Part shown: positions 27,521-36,090 of the stretch, piece after piece
Layout: each line of letters opens with the position of its first letter
How positions within the stretch are numbered: position 1 is the stretch's first letter
NCBI RefSeq assembly: GCF_001243895.1
Contig: NZ_LN851186.1
Span: 641,057-705,056 of the forward strand
Source of the DNA: Bacillus testis
GTDB lineage: Bacteria > Bacillota > Bacilli > Bacillales > DSM-1321
Direction: 5' to 3'
Length of the DNA: 64,000 nt
Translations under genes and position numbers: made by a program
Notes under the pieces: generated by a model
What the model was told of the DNA's origin: nothing
Databases searched by the model: none
What the model saw: only the letters and a program-made list of their open reading frames with translations

Positions 27521-27553
27521 AGCCCAACCGCTTTAGTGGTTGGGCTTTGCTTT
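27521..27553 (+). terminator. Terminator after the SLH gene
   Basis: AGCCCAACC and GGTTGGGCT arms around CGCTTTAGT, then TTGCTTT. Confidence 0.8.
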
Positions 27554-27694
27554 AAACATATTTGTTATTCAAGCTTTCTACAACGCTAGTCCAAACAACT
27601 GTATTGCCACTTAACAAAAGACAGTTCCATAATAACCTAACAGAATAGAAGCATTTTACATAAAATCGTTCTGTTCTGTTTATATAAATGACAG

Positions 27695-28927
27695 TTACTT
27701 ACAATAAACCTTCATCGGCAGATATGTCAAAGATTGTCCGGTCGCCGAAGCTGTTAAATGTTTTTCTAGCTCAAATCCTTCCACTGGTTCAATACGGGAA
27801 AACTTTTTAAGGAATGCTTCTAGTGTAATCTTCATTTCCAATCGTGCCAGTGGGGCGCCCAAACAGAAGTGCGGACCGTTGCCGAATGTCAAATGCTTTC
27901 TGTTGTTCGGACGATGGACGTCCAAAGTGAAGGCATCTTCAAACATATTTTCGTCCATATTGCAGGCGCTCATCCAGGCAATGACGGATTCCCCTTTTTT
28001 TAACTCTATCCCTAATAAATCATTATCTTGTTTAACTGTGCGGTCCCTTCTTGACATGTGGAAGCGGTAGCGGAGCATTTCTTCGACGGCATTCGGCACT
28101 AACTCTGGATGATTTCTTAATTCTTCATATAAAGATTCATCATCATAAAGCAATGAGTAGAATGTATTGGCGAGCGCATGGCTGGTTGTTTCAACCCCGG
28201 CGCCTAAAAGCAGCATGGTGGCCTCTATAATCTCCTCGTCTGTAAATGCTTCGCCGTCCACTTCGGCACGGATTAGATCAGAGATAATATCATCGGAAAG
28301 GTTCGAGCGTTTTTGGATGACGATCGGGTAAAGGTACTGGAAATATTCTGTGGCCGCCTGCTGTTTTTGCCGGTTAATGACTTCCAGCTTTTCTTCGTCG
28401 TACGGCTGGAAAAGGATATCAACCCATTTTTTGAACTGATAGCGGTCTTGTATAGGCACCCCGAATAAGTCAGCGATTACCATGCTGGGCACAGGGGCTG
28501 CCAGGGCTTCAACTATATTAACAACATCGTCTTCTTGTATCTCTTCTACAAGATCGGCAGCGATTTGTTGGATACGGGGTTCCCAATTCTTCAAACTGCG
28601 GGGAGTGAAGGCTGCAGCCAGCAAAGAGCGGCTCTTCCTGTGCTCGGGAGGGTCTATATTTGTTAGGTTCGAAAGAGAAGAGCTTTTTTGTTGCGTTTTG
28701 TCGCCGACAAAGATGGTTGTCCGCGGCCCTTCACTTGAAAAGAATTCATGGTTGCTCAACACTTGCTTGACATCATCGTACCTGAACACATTCCAGGTAT
28801 TCGTTTTTTCATGAAAATAAACAGGATGTTCGGTCAGCATTTTTCTATACCATTCAATGGGGAAAAATTCTTCGGCGCGTGTTTTGAAATTTGTAATCTC
28901 ATTAACTGGAATGACTTCTTTTATCAT
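27695..28927 (-). CDS. Cytochrome P450
   Basis: Soluble heme mono-oxygenase of the bacterial class that needs separate redox partners. The 410-residue protein has the I-helix oxygen-binding motif LLLGAGVETTSHA, the ExxR pair in EEMLRYR, and the heme loop FGNGPHFCLG with the axial Cys at about 355. Sequence order resembles the CYP107/CYP109 families of Bacillus (fatty-acid or terpenoid oxidation). The ATG follows GAAGGAGG on the minus strand. No ferredoxin or reductase gene lies nearby, and the flanking genes give no substrate. The 608 bp upstream (28928-29535) show no further gene or recognisable regulatory element. Confidence 0.93.
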   Translation of the reverse strand: MIKEVIPVNEITNFKTRAEEFFPIEWYRKMLTEHPVYFHEKTNTWNVFRYDDVKQVLSNHEFFSSEGPRTTIFVGDKTQQKSSSLSNLTNIDPPEHRKSRSLLAAAFTPRSLKNWEPRIQQIAADLVEEIQEDDVVNIVEALAAPVPSMVIADLFGVPIQDRYQFKKWVDILFQPYDEEKLEVINRQKQQAATEYFQYLYPIVIQKRSNLSDDIISDLIRAEVDGEAFTDEEIIEATMLLLGAGVETTSHALANTFYSLLYDDESLYEELRNHPELVPNAVEEMLRYRFHMSRRDRTVKQDNDLLGIELKKGESVIAWMSACNMDENMFEDAFTLDVHRPNNRKHLTFGNGPHFCLGAPLARLEMKITLEAFLKKFSRIEPVEGFELEKHLTASATGQSLTYLPMKVYCK

Positions 28928-29535
28928 AATTTCTTATTCCTCCTTCAAATGGGCAGAACTCTTTTTATCCATGGCAAAATTGGATTCCACACAGGGATCA
29001 TCACTAAAAGTGCAAAGTTTATTCTTTTCATGAGGAAGCATAGCTGTTTCATACACTTTCACCTTACTCTAATCAAAGTAGTTTTCAAAGAGCAGATAGT
29101 AGTAAGAATATTAGTCCAGCATGGGCATCAAATGATGCAATAGGACACCACGGCTGGTTTTCATTTGAGTAGATGTGACATAATCATCGCTTTAATGTTT
29201 GAGTGATTAAATAAATATTTCGCAAATCTATTGAGAACAGCATCCTAAATTTGTAAAATATTAGTACAAAGGTATTGCTAATTTTATCCATTTATCTGTT
29301 GGTAAAAGGGAATATGGGTAAATGGATTTGTTTTCCTAGGAAAAAACGAGGCGAGTGAGTGATGGGGCGGAAATCTAAGTCTTAATGAAGGAAAGTGGAC
29401 CAATCCTTAGCAAAAATCCTGTAGTTGATTATTTTTTGCAGAAAGAAAAAAGAATGGTTGGCTGCCATTTTGATATTGCTCAAGAAGAGGCGTTTTTATA
29501 AATAGGTTCGATCAAGTTAACAAAGGGGAATACAG

Positions 29536-30309
29536 ATGGATTATAAAATAGCATTTTTTGATGTGGATGGAACGATTACTAGCCATAAAGACGGCAGTAT
29601 TTCCCTAAAGACAAAAGAGGCCATCAAAGCGTTAAGAAGAAAAGGGATCAGAATTGTGGCGGCAACTGGAAGGCCCTTGTCAATGTGCGAAGAAATAAGA
29701 GAGCTAGGAATAGAGACCTTCATTACAGCTAATGGCGGATATGTAAAACATAATCAAAAGGTTATCCACAAAATGCCGATGGACAGGACGATTGTTCGGG
29801 AGGTGGTTCAATTTGCCCGCGATGAGAACCATGCGCTGTCATTTTACACAGAATGTTTCAGCATGAATGGTGTAGAAAGCGAGGAAATAGCCAAGGCGCT
29901 GAAAGAAACATTATCTTTGCGCGAATATCCTGCCATCAATAGGCAGATCGATCAGGAAGAGTTGTATTTAATGTGCCTGTTCGCAAATGATGAAGCGGTT
30001 GAGCGGTATATTCATAGATTCCCCCATTTGACCTTTAAACGGTGGCACCCATACGTGTTGAACGTATTGCAAGAAGAAGTATCCAAGTCGCTGGCTATCA
30101 AGAAAGTTCTTCAATACTTTGGAATCAATCAACAAGAAGCGATTGCTTTTGGCGACGGTGAGAATGATCTAGATATGTTGGAATTGGCCGGGCTTGGAAT
30201 AGCTATGGGGAATGCGAATGAAAAGCTAAAAAAGGCAGCGGATTTTGTCACTAAAACATCGAATGAAGACGGAATTGACTTCGCCTTGAAAACGTTCGGC
30301 ATCTTATGA
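29536..30309 (+). CDS. HAD-superfamily phosphatase, Cof type
   Basis: Cytosolic phosphatase of the Cof/YidA group, usually acting on sugar phosphates, flavin or PLP-type phosphates. The 257-residue protein has motif I FFDVDGT (Asp9 nucleophile, Asp11), motif II in VAATGRP, the Lys of motif III in EVSKSLAIKKVL, and motif IV FGDGENDLDML. A type-IIB cap spans about residues 83-185. Length and pattern match B. subtilis YkrA. The ATG follows AAAGGGGAA. It ends in a strong terminator, so it is monocistronic. Confidence 0.9.
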   Translation: MDYKIAFFDVDGTITSHKDGSISLKTKEAIKALRRKGIRIVAATGRPLSMCEEIRELGIETFITANGGYVKHNQKVIHKMPMDRTIVREVVQFARDENHALSFYTECFSMNGVESEEIAKALKETLSLREYPAINRQIDQEELYLMCLFANDEAVERYIHRFPHLTFKRWHPYVLNVLQEEVSKSLAIKKVLQYFGINQQEAIAFGDGENDLDMLELAGLGIAMGNANEKLKKAADFVTKTSNEDGIDFALKTFGIL

Positions 30310-30373
30310 ATGTAAGAAACTTCCGGGTATAGACCCATATATATACTATTGAACGAGGCTGCAGTTAACACAT

Positions 30374-30414
30374 AAAGGGCATCTATTCCAAAAGGAGTAG
30401 ATGCCCTTTCGTTA
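30374..30414 (+). terminator. Terminator after the HAD gene
   Basis: AAAGGGCATCTA and TAGATGCCCTTT arms followed by CGTT. Confidence 0.85.
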
Positions 30415-30504
30415 TTCGCTTTTTCAGGCAGGAGCCTTTGAATGTTTATGCTTAAAGACAGCGGGAAGAAGAAATGGTAGGAAACTTACTAGGAGGAATA
30501 TAAT

Positions 30505-31290
30505 ATGGGTAAAACGATTTTCTTAACCGGTGCAGGCAGCGGGCTTGCAAGAGGGACAGCAATCGGATTGGCGAAAAAAGGGCATAAGGTCATTGCCACC
30601 ACTGAATTGACTTCCCAAAAAACAGATTTAATGCGGGAAGCACGTCAATGGGGATTGGAGATGGAGATTTTCAAGCTAGATATTACAAATGAACGTGACC
30701 GCGAACAAATGAAGAAGTACGATTTTGATGTGTTTGTGGCAAATGCGGCCATCAATGAAGGAGGACCGCTTGCTGAGGTAGCGATGGATCGGTTCCGTGC
30801 ACTGTTTGAAGTGAATGTATTTGCTACGCTTGAAACCGTTCAGATTGCTGCCCGGAAGTTCGTAGAAAAAGGCAGCGGAAAAATTGTGTTCATGAGTTCT
30901 ATGGCAGGGATTTCGGCGACTCCTTATGTTGGGCCATATACAGCTACTAAGCATGCCATTGAAGGAATGGCCCAAACGATGAAGACGGAACTAGAGAGCT
31001 TCGGCGTGCAAGTAGCGACCATTAATCCAGGTGCCTATGCGACGGGCTTCAATGACCGGAGCGCAGAAGAAAAATGGAAATGGTTCGATGAAGAGAAAAA
31101 CTTTACGCATAAGGAAGACATGGAAAAACAAGAAGAAGCGCTGAAGAATCAATTTGATCCAAAAGATATGATTGAAAAAATGATTGAAACGATTCCGGCT
31201 GACCATCACAAATTCCGTACCGTTTATCCGGAAGAAACAGAAAAACAGCTGAAGAAAACCGAACAAGAACGTTGGGAAATGGAAATTTGA
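30505..31290 (+). CDS. Short-chain dehydrogenase/reductase
   Basis: NAD(P)-dependent oxidoreductase of unknown substrate. The 261-residue protein is a classical SDR: cofactor loop TGAGSGLARG (residues 8-17), NAAI at about 80-83, catalytic Ser131/132 in VFMSSMAG, Tyr145 and Lys149 in GPYTATKHA, and the NPGAYATGF loop. The C-terminal 60 residues are very charged and lysine/glutamate-rich (EKWKWFDEEKNF, EKQLKKTEQERW). The ATG follows AGGAGG by 7 nt. It stands alone between two terminators. Confidence 0.9.
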   Translation: MGKTIFLTGAGSGLARGTAIGLAKKGHKVIATTELTSQKTDLMREARQWGLEMEIFKLDITNERDREQMKKYDFDVFVANAAINEGGPLAEVAMDRFRALFEVNVFATLETVQIAARKFVEKGSGKIVFMSSMAGISATPYVGPYTATKHAIEGMAQTMKTELESFGVQVATINPGAYATGFNDRSAEEKWKWFDEEKNFTHKEDMEKQEEALKNQFDPKDMIEKMIETIPADHHKFRTVYPEETEKQLKKTEQERWEMEI

Positions 31291-31316
31291 TGCCGTTTCA
31301 AAACTGAATCATGCTA

Positions 31317-31352
31317 GAGCCCATGAATCATTATAGATTTATGGGCTTTTTA
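31317..31352 (+). terminator. Terminator after the SDR gene
   Basis: AGCCCATGAATC and GATTTATGGGCT arms followed by TTTTTA. Confidence 0.82.
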
Positions 31353-31528
31353 TAAGGAAAAATGTGTATTCATTGTGGAACTGCTTATTATTCATTCAAT
31401 TATTTTTAACATATTTATCTATTATCTTGCTTTGATCCATTAAAAAATTTATCTTTGTTTTTCTGGAGTAAACATTTGTATTTTTACGGAATATTTATTA
31501 TTATATAACAATAAGAGAGATGGGTAAT

Positions 31529-31694
31529 GTGAAACGTTAATCGTTGATGGTTTTCATTCATCATTCACCGATTATTAGTTGAACCAATAGGATCCCTACT
31601 GGCGCTTGATCTTACGCTTATACTTCTTTGTTTTTACTCCTTTGTTGAAATGGGAGTCTTAGCGCCAGTTGGAATGGGGAAAACGACGCAGGCC
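31529..31694 (+). repeat. Dispersed structured intergenic repeat, full copy 3
   Basis: Matches 7359-7522 along its whole length: GTGAAAC, a 5' hairpin with the TTTTCATTCAT loop, ATTAGTTGAACCAAT, CTACTGGCGCTTGATCT, TATACTTCTT, GTTGAA, TTAGCGCCAGTTGGAATGGG and CAGGCC. CTACTGGCGCT can pair with AGCGCCAGTTGG. It ends 50 bp before an amino-acid permease gene. The rest of 31291-31744 is AT-rich without a gene. Confidence 0.75.
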
Positions 31695-31744
31695 ATAGAC
31701 TGCTTTCTAGAGCTTGCTTTTTTTACACACAAGGGGGATGGATC

Positions 31745-33133
31745 ATGTCAAACAAAGAATTGAAGAGAGGCCTTGAAGCGCGCCATATTCAAATGATTGC
31801 GCTTGGAGGAACCATCGGGGTCGGCTTATTTATGGGGTCGGCGAGTACGATAAAATGGACAGGGCCATCCGTTATGCTGGCTTACGCAGTTGCGGGCCTT
31901 TTTATTTTTTTTATAATGCGGTCAATGGGAGAGATGCTGTACGTAGAGCCTACAACAGGTTCATTCGCGACATTCGCCCACAAGTATATCCATCCACTGG
32001 CGGGTTATATGACAGCGTGGAGTTATTGGTTTCAGTGGGTCATTGTCGGCATGTCGGAAATCATAGCTGTCGGCATGTATATGAAGTATTGGTTCCCTGA
32101 TCTGCCGGCATGGATTCCTGGTGTGGCAGCCATGGCCATTCTGGGGGCTGCCAATCTGGTTTCAGTGAAGTCATTCGGTGAATTTGAGTTTTGGTTTGCA
32201 CTTATAAAAATAGTAACCATTATATTATTGATTATTGCCGGCTTCGGTCTCATCTTTTTTGGCCTGGGAAATGGCGGCCATGCTATCGGATTTTCAAATC
32301 TTTGGGCACATGGCGGTTTTTTCACGGGAGGATGGAAGGGTTTCTTCTTTGCACTTTCACTTGTTGTGGCATCCTATCAGGGTGTTGAGCTGATCGGCAT
32401 AACGGCAGGTGAAGCAAAAGACCCGACTAAAACGTTGACGAAAGCCATTAAGACGATTATTTGGCGCATTTTGATCTTCTATATCGGCGCCATTTTCATT
32501 ATTGTGACTGTCTATCCTTGGGACCAATTGAATACGATCGGCAGCCCGTTCGTTTCGACTTTTGCAAAAATCGGTGTAACAGCGGCAGCCGGAATCATCA
32601 ATTTTGTCGTCATTACAGCGGCCATGTCGGGCTGCAACAGCGGAATATTCAGCGCTGGGCGGATGCTTTATACCTTGGCTAAAAATGGCCAGGCTCCGAA
32701 GATTTTTGCGAAGATTTCTAAAAATGGCATTCCGACATTTTGTACAATTGCTGTACTGGTCGGTCTGTCGGTCGGAGTGGTATTAAACTATCTGGCGCCG
32801 CCGCAATTATTCTTGTATGTATACAGTGCGAGTGTTCTGCCGGGTATGATTCCTTGGTTTGTCCTATTGATCAGCCATATCCGTTTCCGTAAAGAAAAAG
32901 CAAGAGAACTGGAAAACCACCCGTTCAAAATGCCGTTTGCCCCAGTCAGCAATTACGCAGCGATTGCCTTTTTATTGTTCGTGCTTGTCGGAATGGCCAT
33001 GAATCCGGGGACACGAGTATCCTTGATAGTAGGGGTTGTATTTTTAGGGATTGTAGCCGTGAGCTATTATGCATTAAAGATGGAAAAGCGTGTGCCGGTG
33101 GAGATTAAACCGGTTGATGAAGCAACGGTATAA
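31745..33133 (+). CDS. Amino-acid permease, AAT family (APC superfamily)
   Basis: Proton-coupled importer of an amino acid. The 462-residue protein has 12 predicted helices and the AAT hallmarks: [24 protein letters not shown] at the N-terminus (read as [11 protein letters not shown] then IGVGLF), [17 protein letters not shown], and [12 protein letters not shown]. The ATG follows AAGGGGGATGG. It resembles the threonine/alanine-type permeases of Bacillus; the substrate cannot be settled from sequence. A full copy of the dispersed repeat lies just upstream and a terminator downstream. Confidence 0.9.
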   Translation: MSNKELKRGLEARHIQMIALGGTIGVGLFMGSASTIKWTGPSVMLAYAVAGLFIFFIMRSMGEMLYVEPTTGSFATFAHKYIHPLAGYMTAWSYWFQWVIVGMSEIIAVGMYMKYWFPDLPAWIPGVAAMAILGAANLVSVKSFGEFEFWFALIKIVTIILLIIAGFGLIFFGLGNGGHAIGFSNLWAHGGFFTGGWKGFFFALSLVVASYQGVELIGITAGEAKDPTKTLTKAIKTIIWRILIFYIGAIFIIVTVYPWDQLNTIGSPFVSTFAKIGVTAAAGIINFVVITAAMSGCNSGIFSAGRMLYTLAKNGQAPKIFAKISKNGIPTFCTIAVLVGLSVGVVLNYLAPPQLFLYVYSASVLPGMIPWFVLLISHIRFRKEKARELENHPFKMPFAPVSNYAAIAFLLFVLVGMAMNPGTRVSLIVGVVFLGIVAVSYYALKMEKRVPVEIKPVDEATV

Positions 33134-33138
33134 CAGTA

Positions 33139-33187
33139 AGAAAAAAGCTGTTTCGGACTCTTTCATTTCCGAGACAGCTTTTTAGTT
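33139..33187 (+). terminator. Terminator after the permease
   Basis: AAAAAGCTGTTTCGG and CCGAGACAGCTTTTT arms. Confidence 0.87.
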
Positions 33188-33238
33188 TAGGAAAAAAATC
33201 ATAATTGTTACAAATAAACAAAATATAACCAAAATATA

Positions 33239-33267
33239 TTGTTTTTAGTATATTTACATTATAAAAT
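33239..33267 (+). promoter_or_regulatory. Candidate adhP promoter
   Basis: TTGTTT, 17 nt, TAAAAT. The Rex-type site starts 5 bp downstream of the -10 box. Confidence 0.6.
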
Positions 33268-33271
33268 AAGT

Positions 33272-33289
33272 TTGTGAAATAATTAACAA
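33272..33289. promoter_or_regulatory. Rex-type operator
   Basis: TTGTGAAATAATTAACAA differs by one base from the Rex consensus TTGTGAAWWWWTTCACAA. It covers the likely transcription start of adhP, so NADH-free Rex would block it; expression would rise when the NADH/NAD ratio is high. Confidence 0.75.
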
Positions 33290-33320
33290 TATATCTTGCG
33301 ATTTGGAGGATTGATCTAAT

Positions 33321-34346
33321 ATGAAAGCTGCAGTAGTTAGCGTTAAAAATCCTGGAAGAGTAGATATAGTGGAAAAGGAGCTTCCGACTCTGCAAGCCGG
33401 CCAAGCTTTGGTTGATGTGGAGTATTGTGGTGTATGCCATACGGATCTTCATGTGGCAAAAGGTGACTTTGGCGAAGTTCCGGGCCGTATTCCTGGCCAT
33501 GAGGGCATTGGAATCGTAAAAGAAATCGCTCCTGATGTGACTAGCCTGAAGGTCGGCGATCGTGTGAGCATCGCTTGGTTTTATGAAGGCTGCGGTACAT
33601 GTGAGTACTGTCTGACAGGCCGCGAGACGTTTTGCCGGAATGTGAAGAATGCCGGTTTTAGCGTGGATGGAGCGATGGCTGAACAATGCATCGTAGTAGC
33701 CGATTACGCTGTCAAGGTTCCTGAAGGACTTGACCCAGCTCAAGCAAGCAGCATTACCTGTGCTGGTGTAACTTGCTATAAAGCCATTAAAGTATCTGAT
33801 ATCAAACCAGGGCAATGGATCGCTATCTATGGCTGCGGCGGATTGGGCAATCTGGCCATTCAATATGCGAAAAATGTGTTCAATGCAAAAGTGATCGCAG
33901 TGGACATCAATGATGACAAGTTGGAGCTCGCTAAAGAAGTGGGCGCAGATCTTACATGCAATCCGGTGAAGGACGGCGATGCCGGAGAGTGGATCCAGCA
34001 AAAAGTAGGCGGTGCCCACGCTGCAGTAGTTACCGCTGTTTCTAAAGTGGCCTTTAATCAAGCTGTAAATTCTGTACGTGCCGCTTCTAAAGTGGTGGCT
34101 GTCGGTTTGCCGCCGGAAACAATGGATCTTGAAATTGTGAAGACCGTGCTTGATGGCATCCAAATCGTCGGATCATTGGTCGGCACACGTAAAGACCTTG
34201 AAGAAGCCTTCCAATTCGGTGCAGAAGGAAAAGTGGTGCCGATTGTTGAAACAAGATGCTTACATGAAGCGAACGATATTTTCGACGAAATGGAAGCAGG
34301 CAGAATCCAAGGCCGCATGGTCATTGATATGCACAAACATGAATAA
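33321..34346 (+). CDS. adhP: Zinc-dependent alcohol dehydrogenase AdhP type
   Basis: Interconverts acetaldehyde (or other short aldehydes) and alcohol with NAD(H), regenerating NAD in fermentation. The 341-residue protein has the catalytic zinc site (Cys39 in CGVCHTDLH, His60 and Glu61 in GHEG, Cys in [11 protein letters not shown]), four structural-zinc cysteines (91, 94, 97, 105 in [16 protein letters not shown]) and the nucleotide loop GCGGLGN. The ATG follows TTGGAGG. The Rex-like operator upstream fits NADH-driven control. It could also remove acetaldehyde made by DeoC. A terminator follows. Confidence 0.93.
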   Translation: MKAAVVSVKNPGRVDIVEKELPTLQAGQALVDVEYCGVCHTDLHVAKGDFGEVPGRIPGHEGIGIVKEIAPDVTSLKVGDRVSIAWFYEGCGTCEYCLTGRETFCRNVKNAGFSVDGAMAEQCIVVADYAVKVPEGLDPAQASSITCAGVTCYKAIKVSDIKPGQWIAIYGCGGLGNLAIQYAKNVFNAKVIAVDINDDKLELAKEVGADLTCNPVKDGDAGEWIQQKVGGAHAAVVTAVSKVAFNQAVNSVRAASKVVAVGLPPETMDLEIVKTVLDGIQIVGSLVGTRKDLEEAFQFGAEGKVVPIVETRCLHEANDIFDEMEAGRIQGRMVIDMHKHE

Positions 34347-34362
34347 TACAATCCGATAAAAT

Positions 34363-34407
34363 AAAAAGGTTTGCGAACAAGTTCAATCTAAATCGCAAGC
34401 CTTTTTT
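34363..34407 (+). terminator. Terminator after adhP
   Basis: AAAGGTTTGCGA and TCGCAAGCCTTTTTT arms with a long loop. Confidence 0.8.
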
Positions 34408-34491
34408 ATGGATAAGTCCCTTCGTTCTTACTTATAATTGTCATTTTCTTGAATAAAAGTCGTTTGGGGCCAATCGTCCATGACAAGTTGG

Positions 34492-34525
34492 CAAAAAATA
34501 ACCCGGCCGAATCTGGCCGGGTTAT
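34492..34525 (-). terminator. Terminator after the small gene
   Basis: On the minus strand ATAACCCGGCC and GGCCGGGTTAT form an 11-bp stem followed by TTTTTTG. Confidence 0.87.
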
Positions 34526-34526
34526 C

Positions 34527-34655
34527 TTAATCTGTTTTGGCATTCTGGTCTTTATTTCGTTTATTTCCTTTGCTGTTATCCCCACTGATAGGAGTTCTTC
34601 CGTGTAAATGCGGGGAGTTTTGATTGCCGCTGCCTTTATTATGCTTTTTGGTCAT
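34527..34655 (-). CDS. Small basic hydrophilic protein, 42 residues (spore-type?)
   Basis: Not annotated by length-based gene finding but well supported. On the minus strand, ATG 34655 follows AAAGGAG by 9 nt, and the stop is followed directly by a strong intrinsic terminator. The product (starts MTKKHNKGSGNQNSPHLHG, rich in Lys, Asn, Gly, Ser and His, no hydrophobic core) resembles in composition the minor small acid-soluble spore proteins and other tiny basic proteins of Bacillus. No family was recognised, so a spore role is only a suggestion. Confidence 0.65.
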   Translation of the reverse strand: MTKKHNKGSGNQNSPHLHGRTPISGDNSKGNKRNKDQNAKTD

Positions 34656-34829
34656 ATTGTCCATCTCCTTTCATCTATTCATATTCAGTCTGTCCTTTTT
34701 CGATAAACTTATGATGTTCTTCGAAAGAACATGTTGTCAGAATAGCGGAAAGAAAATCTGTTTATATACAATGGGACGTACATAGTGCATGAGCAGCAAT
34801 CTCCAGCCTGTTTTGAGGATGGCCTTTCT

Positions 34830-35738
34830 CTATAGTTCATCCGCAAGGCCCAGCAAGGCGATACCGGCAATGACGACAATGATGATCGCGTATTGTTTGC
34901 CGTTTAGCTTCTCTTTCAGGAAGATGCGCGATAGCAATACTGAAAAAATGCTGTAAGAAGCGATCAAAGGGGCGGCAATAATCGCATTGGCCGACATGGC
35001 GAATACATAAAAGAATTGGCCTGCCGTTTCTAATATGGCGGCGAAGCCTTTATCTCTTTCTTTAAAGACATTAAATGATTGCTTCTTGATGAATTTCAGG
35101 AAAATGAAACCGATAACCGCACAGATGAAAAAAGTATATTCATAGGCTAGAAGGGCGGAATTTTCGCTGATCAGCTTCAATTCATCGAGGTAAATGCCAT
35201 CGGCAAAGGTACCTAAACCATCGAACAGGCAATAGAGAAGCGGGAAGGTGATTGCCAGGAATCCGATTTGGTACTTCTTGTCGATTATTTCTGTACTTGC
35301 TTTTAATGCCTCGTTTTCTGCTTTTTTCTCGAGTATCGCGAGGCCGATGATTCCCAAGGTGATCATAATAAGCCCGATGATTTCCAAGGTCCCGATTTCA
35401 TGGGTGAAAAAAATAAACAGCAGGATGGCTGTAACGGCACCGGATGAGTTTTGGACAGGAGAGGCAATGGATAATTCCATATATCTCAACCCTATATAGC
35501 CGATGGCCATCGACAGGATATAAAGCGCTGAAACAGGCAAATATTTGACCATATCCATCGGAGAAAACGACAAATCTTTGAAGAGCATATAAGCTGTCGC
35601 GTGAATGCCCATGACCAGACCGACCATGATGACGATTTTGATATGGCTGTATGGGTCATTGCTATCTGTCCCTTTTTTATAGAACAGATCGGCAGCGCCC
35701 CATGAAAAGGCCGTAAGAAGAGAAAAAATAAACCACAT
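34830..35738 (-). CDS. EamA/DMT-family transporter
   Basis: Ten-helix drug/metabolite transporter in the cytoplasmic membrane, substrate unknown. The 302-residue protein has two EamA repeats: the first opens WFIFSLLTAFSWGAADLFYKK and closes near IIGLAILEKK, the second runs from about residue 155 to the end with IAAPLIASYSIFSVLLSRIFLKEK. Read in the order expected for the family. The ATG on the minus strand follows AAGGAGC. It is divergent from a MocR-type regulator gene 352 bp away, a common pairing in which the regulator controls the transporter. Confidence 0.88.
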   Translation of the reverse strand: MWFIFSLLTAFSWGAADLFYKKGTDSNDPYSHIKIVIMVGLVMGIHATAYMLFKDLSFSPMDMVKYLPVSALYILSMAIGYIGLRYMELSIASPVQNSSGAVTAILLFIFFTHEIGTLEIIGLIMITLGIIGLAILEKKAENEALKASTEIIDKKYQIGFLAITFPLLYCLFDGLGTFADGIYLDELKLISENSALLAYEYTFFICAVIGFIFLKFIKKQSFNVFKERDKGFAAILETAGQFFYVFAMSANAIIAAPLIASYSIFSVLLSRIFLKEKLNGKQYAIIIVVIAGIALLGLADEL

Positions 35739-35783
35739 GATGATTGCTCCTTGCGTTAGGTAAATGATATGTCTCTGCTAAAC

Positions 35784-35857
35784 AGAAAACAGTTAGAACT
35801 CAGGTTGGTTTAACACATGATCGGCGAGGGATGGGAAAACGCCCGCCGATTAAAGTT
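35784..35857 (-). repeat. Partial copy of the dispersed intergenic repeat, minus strand
   Basis: Minus strand: TTTAATCGGCGGGCG, loop TTTTCCCAT, CCCTCGCCGAT, then GTTAAACCAACCTGAGTTCTAACTG, matching hairpin plus GTTGAACCAATCGCATTCTTACTG of the full copies. It lies in the EamA/MocR divergent region. The rest of 35739-36090 shows nothing clear. Confidence 0.6.
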
Positions 35858-36090
35858 CCCCCTATTTTTCAAAACGCTTCAATTATAACCTGTAGGAAGC
35901 AATCAATCCAAGAATAAATCTTATAGGATACGCTATTATTTTTACTGATCCACTGCTATTGTTTTGCTGATCTTCCTCCCTTAATCCATTTATTTTATGA
36001 TTGTGTCACGGTATAAAAAGTGGCAGACTGTATTGAAAGGGCCAGTTTTTGATATCTTGATGGAATCAGAGAAGGAGGACAGGTATCAGA

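Noticed and set aside
28748..29143. 131-codon frame overlapping the P450 start
   Set aside because: Runs antisense over P450 codons and then AT-rich intergenic DNA; Phe/His-rich and not protein-like.
33105..34163. Long antisense frame (352 codons) opposite adhP
   Set aside because: Mirror of the well-supported adhP reading frame; no ribosome-binding site and odd composition (His, Cys, Phe-rich).
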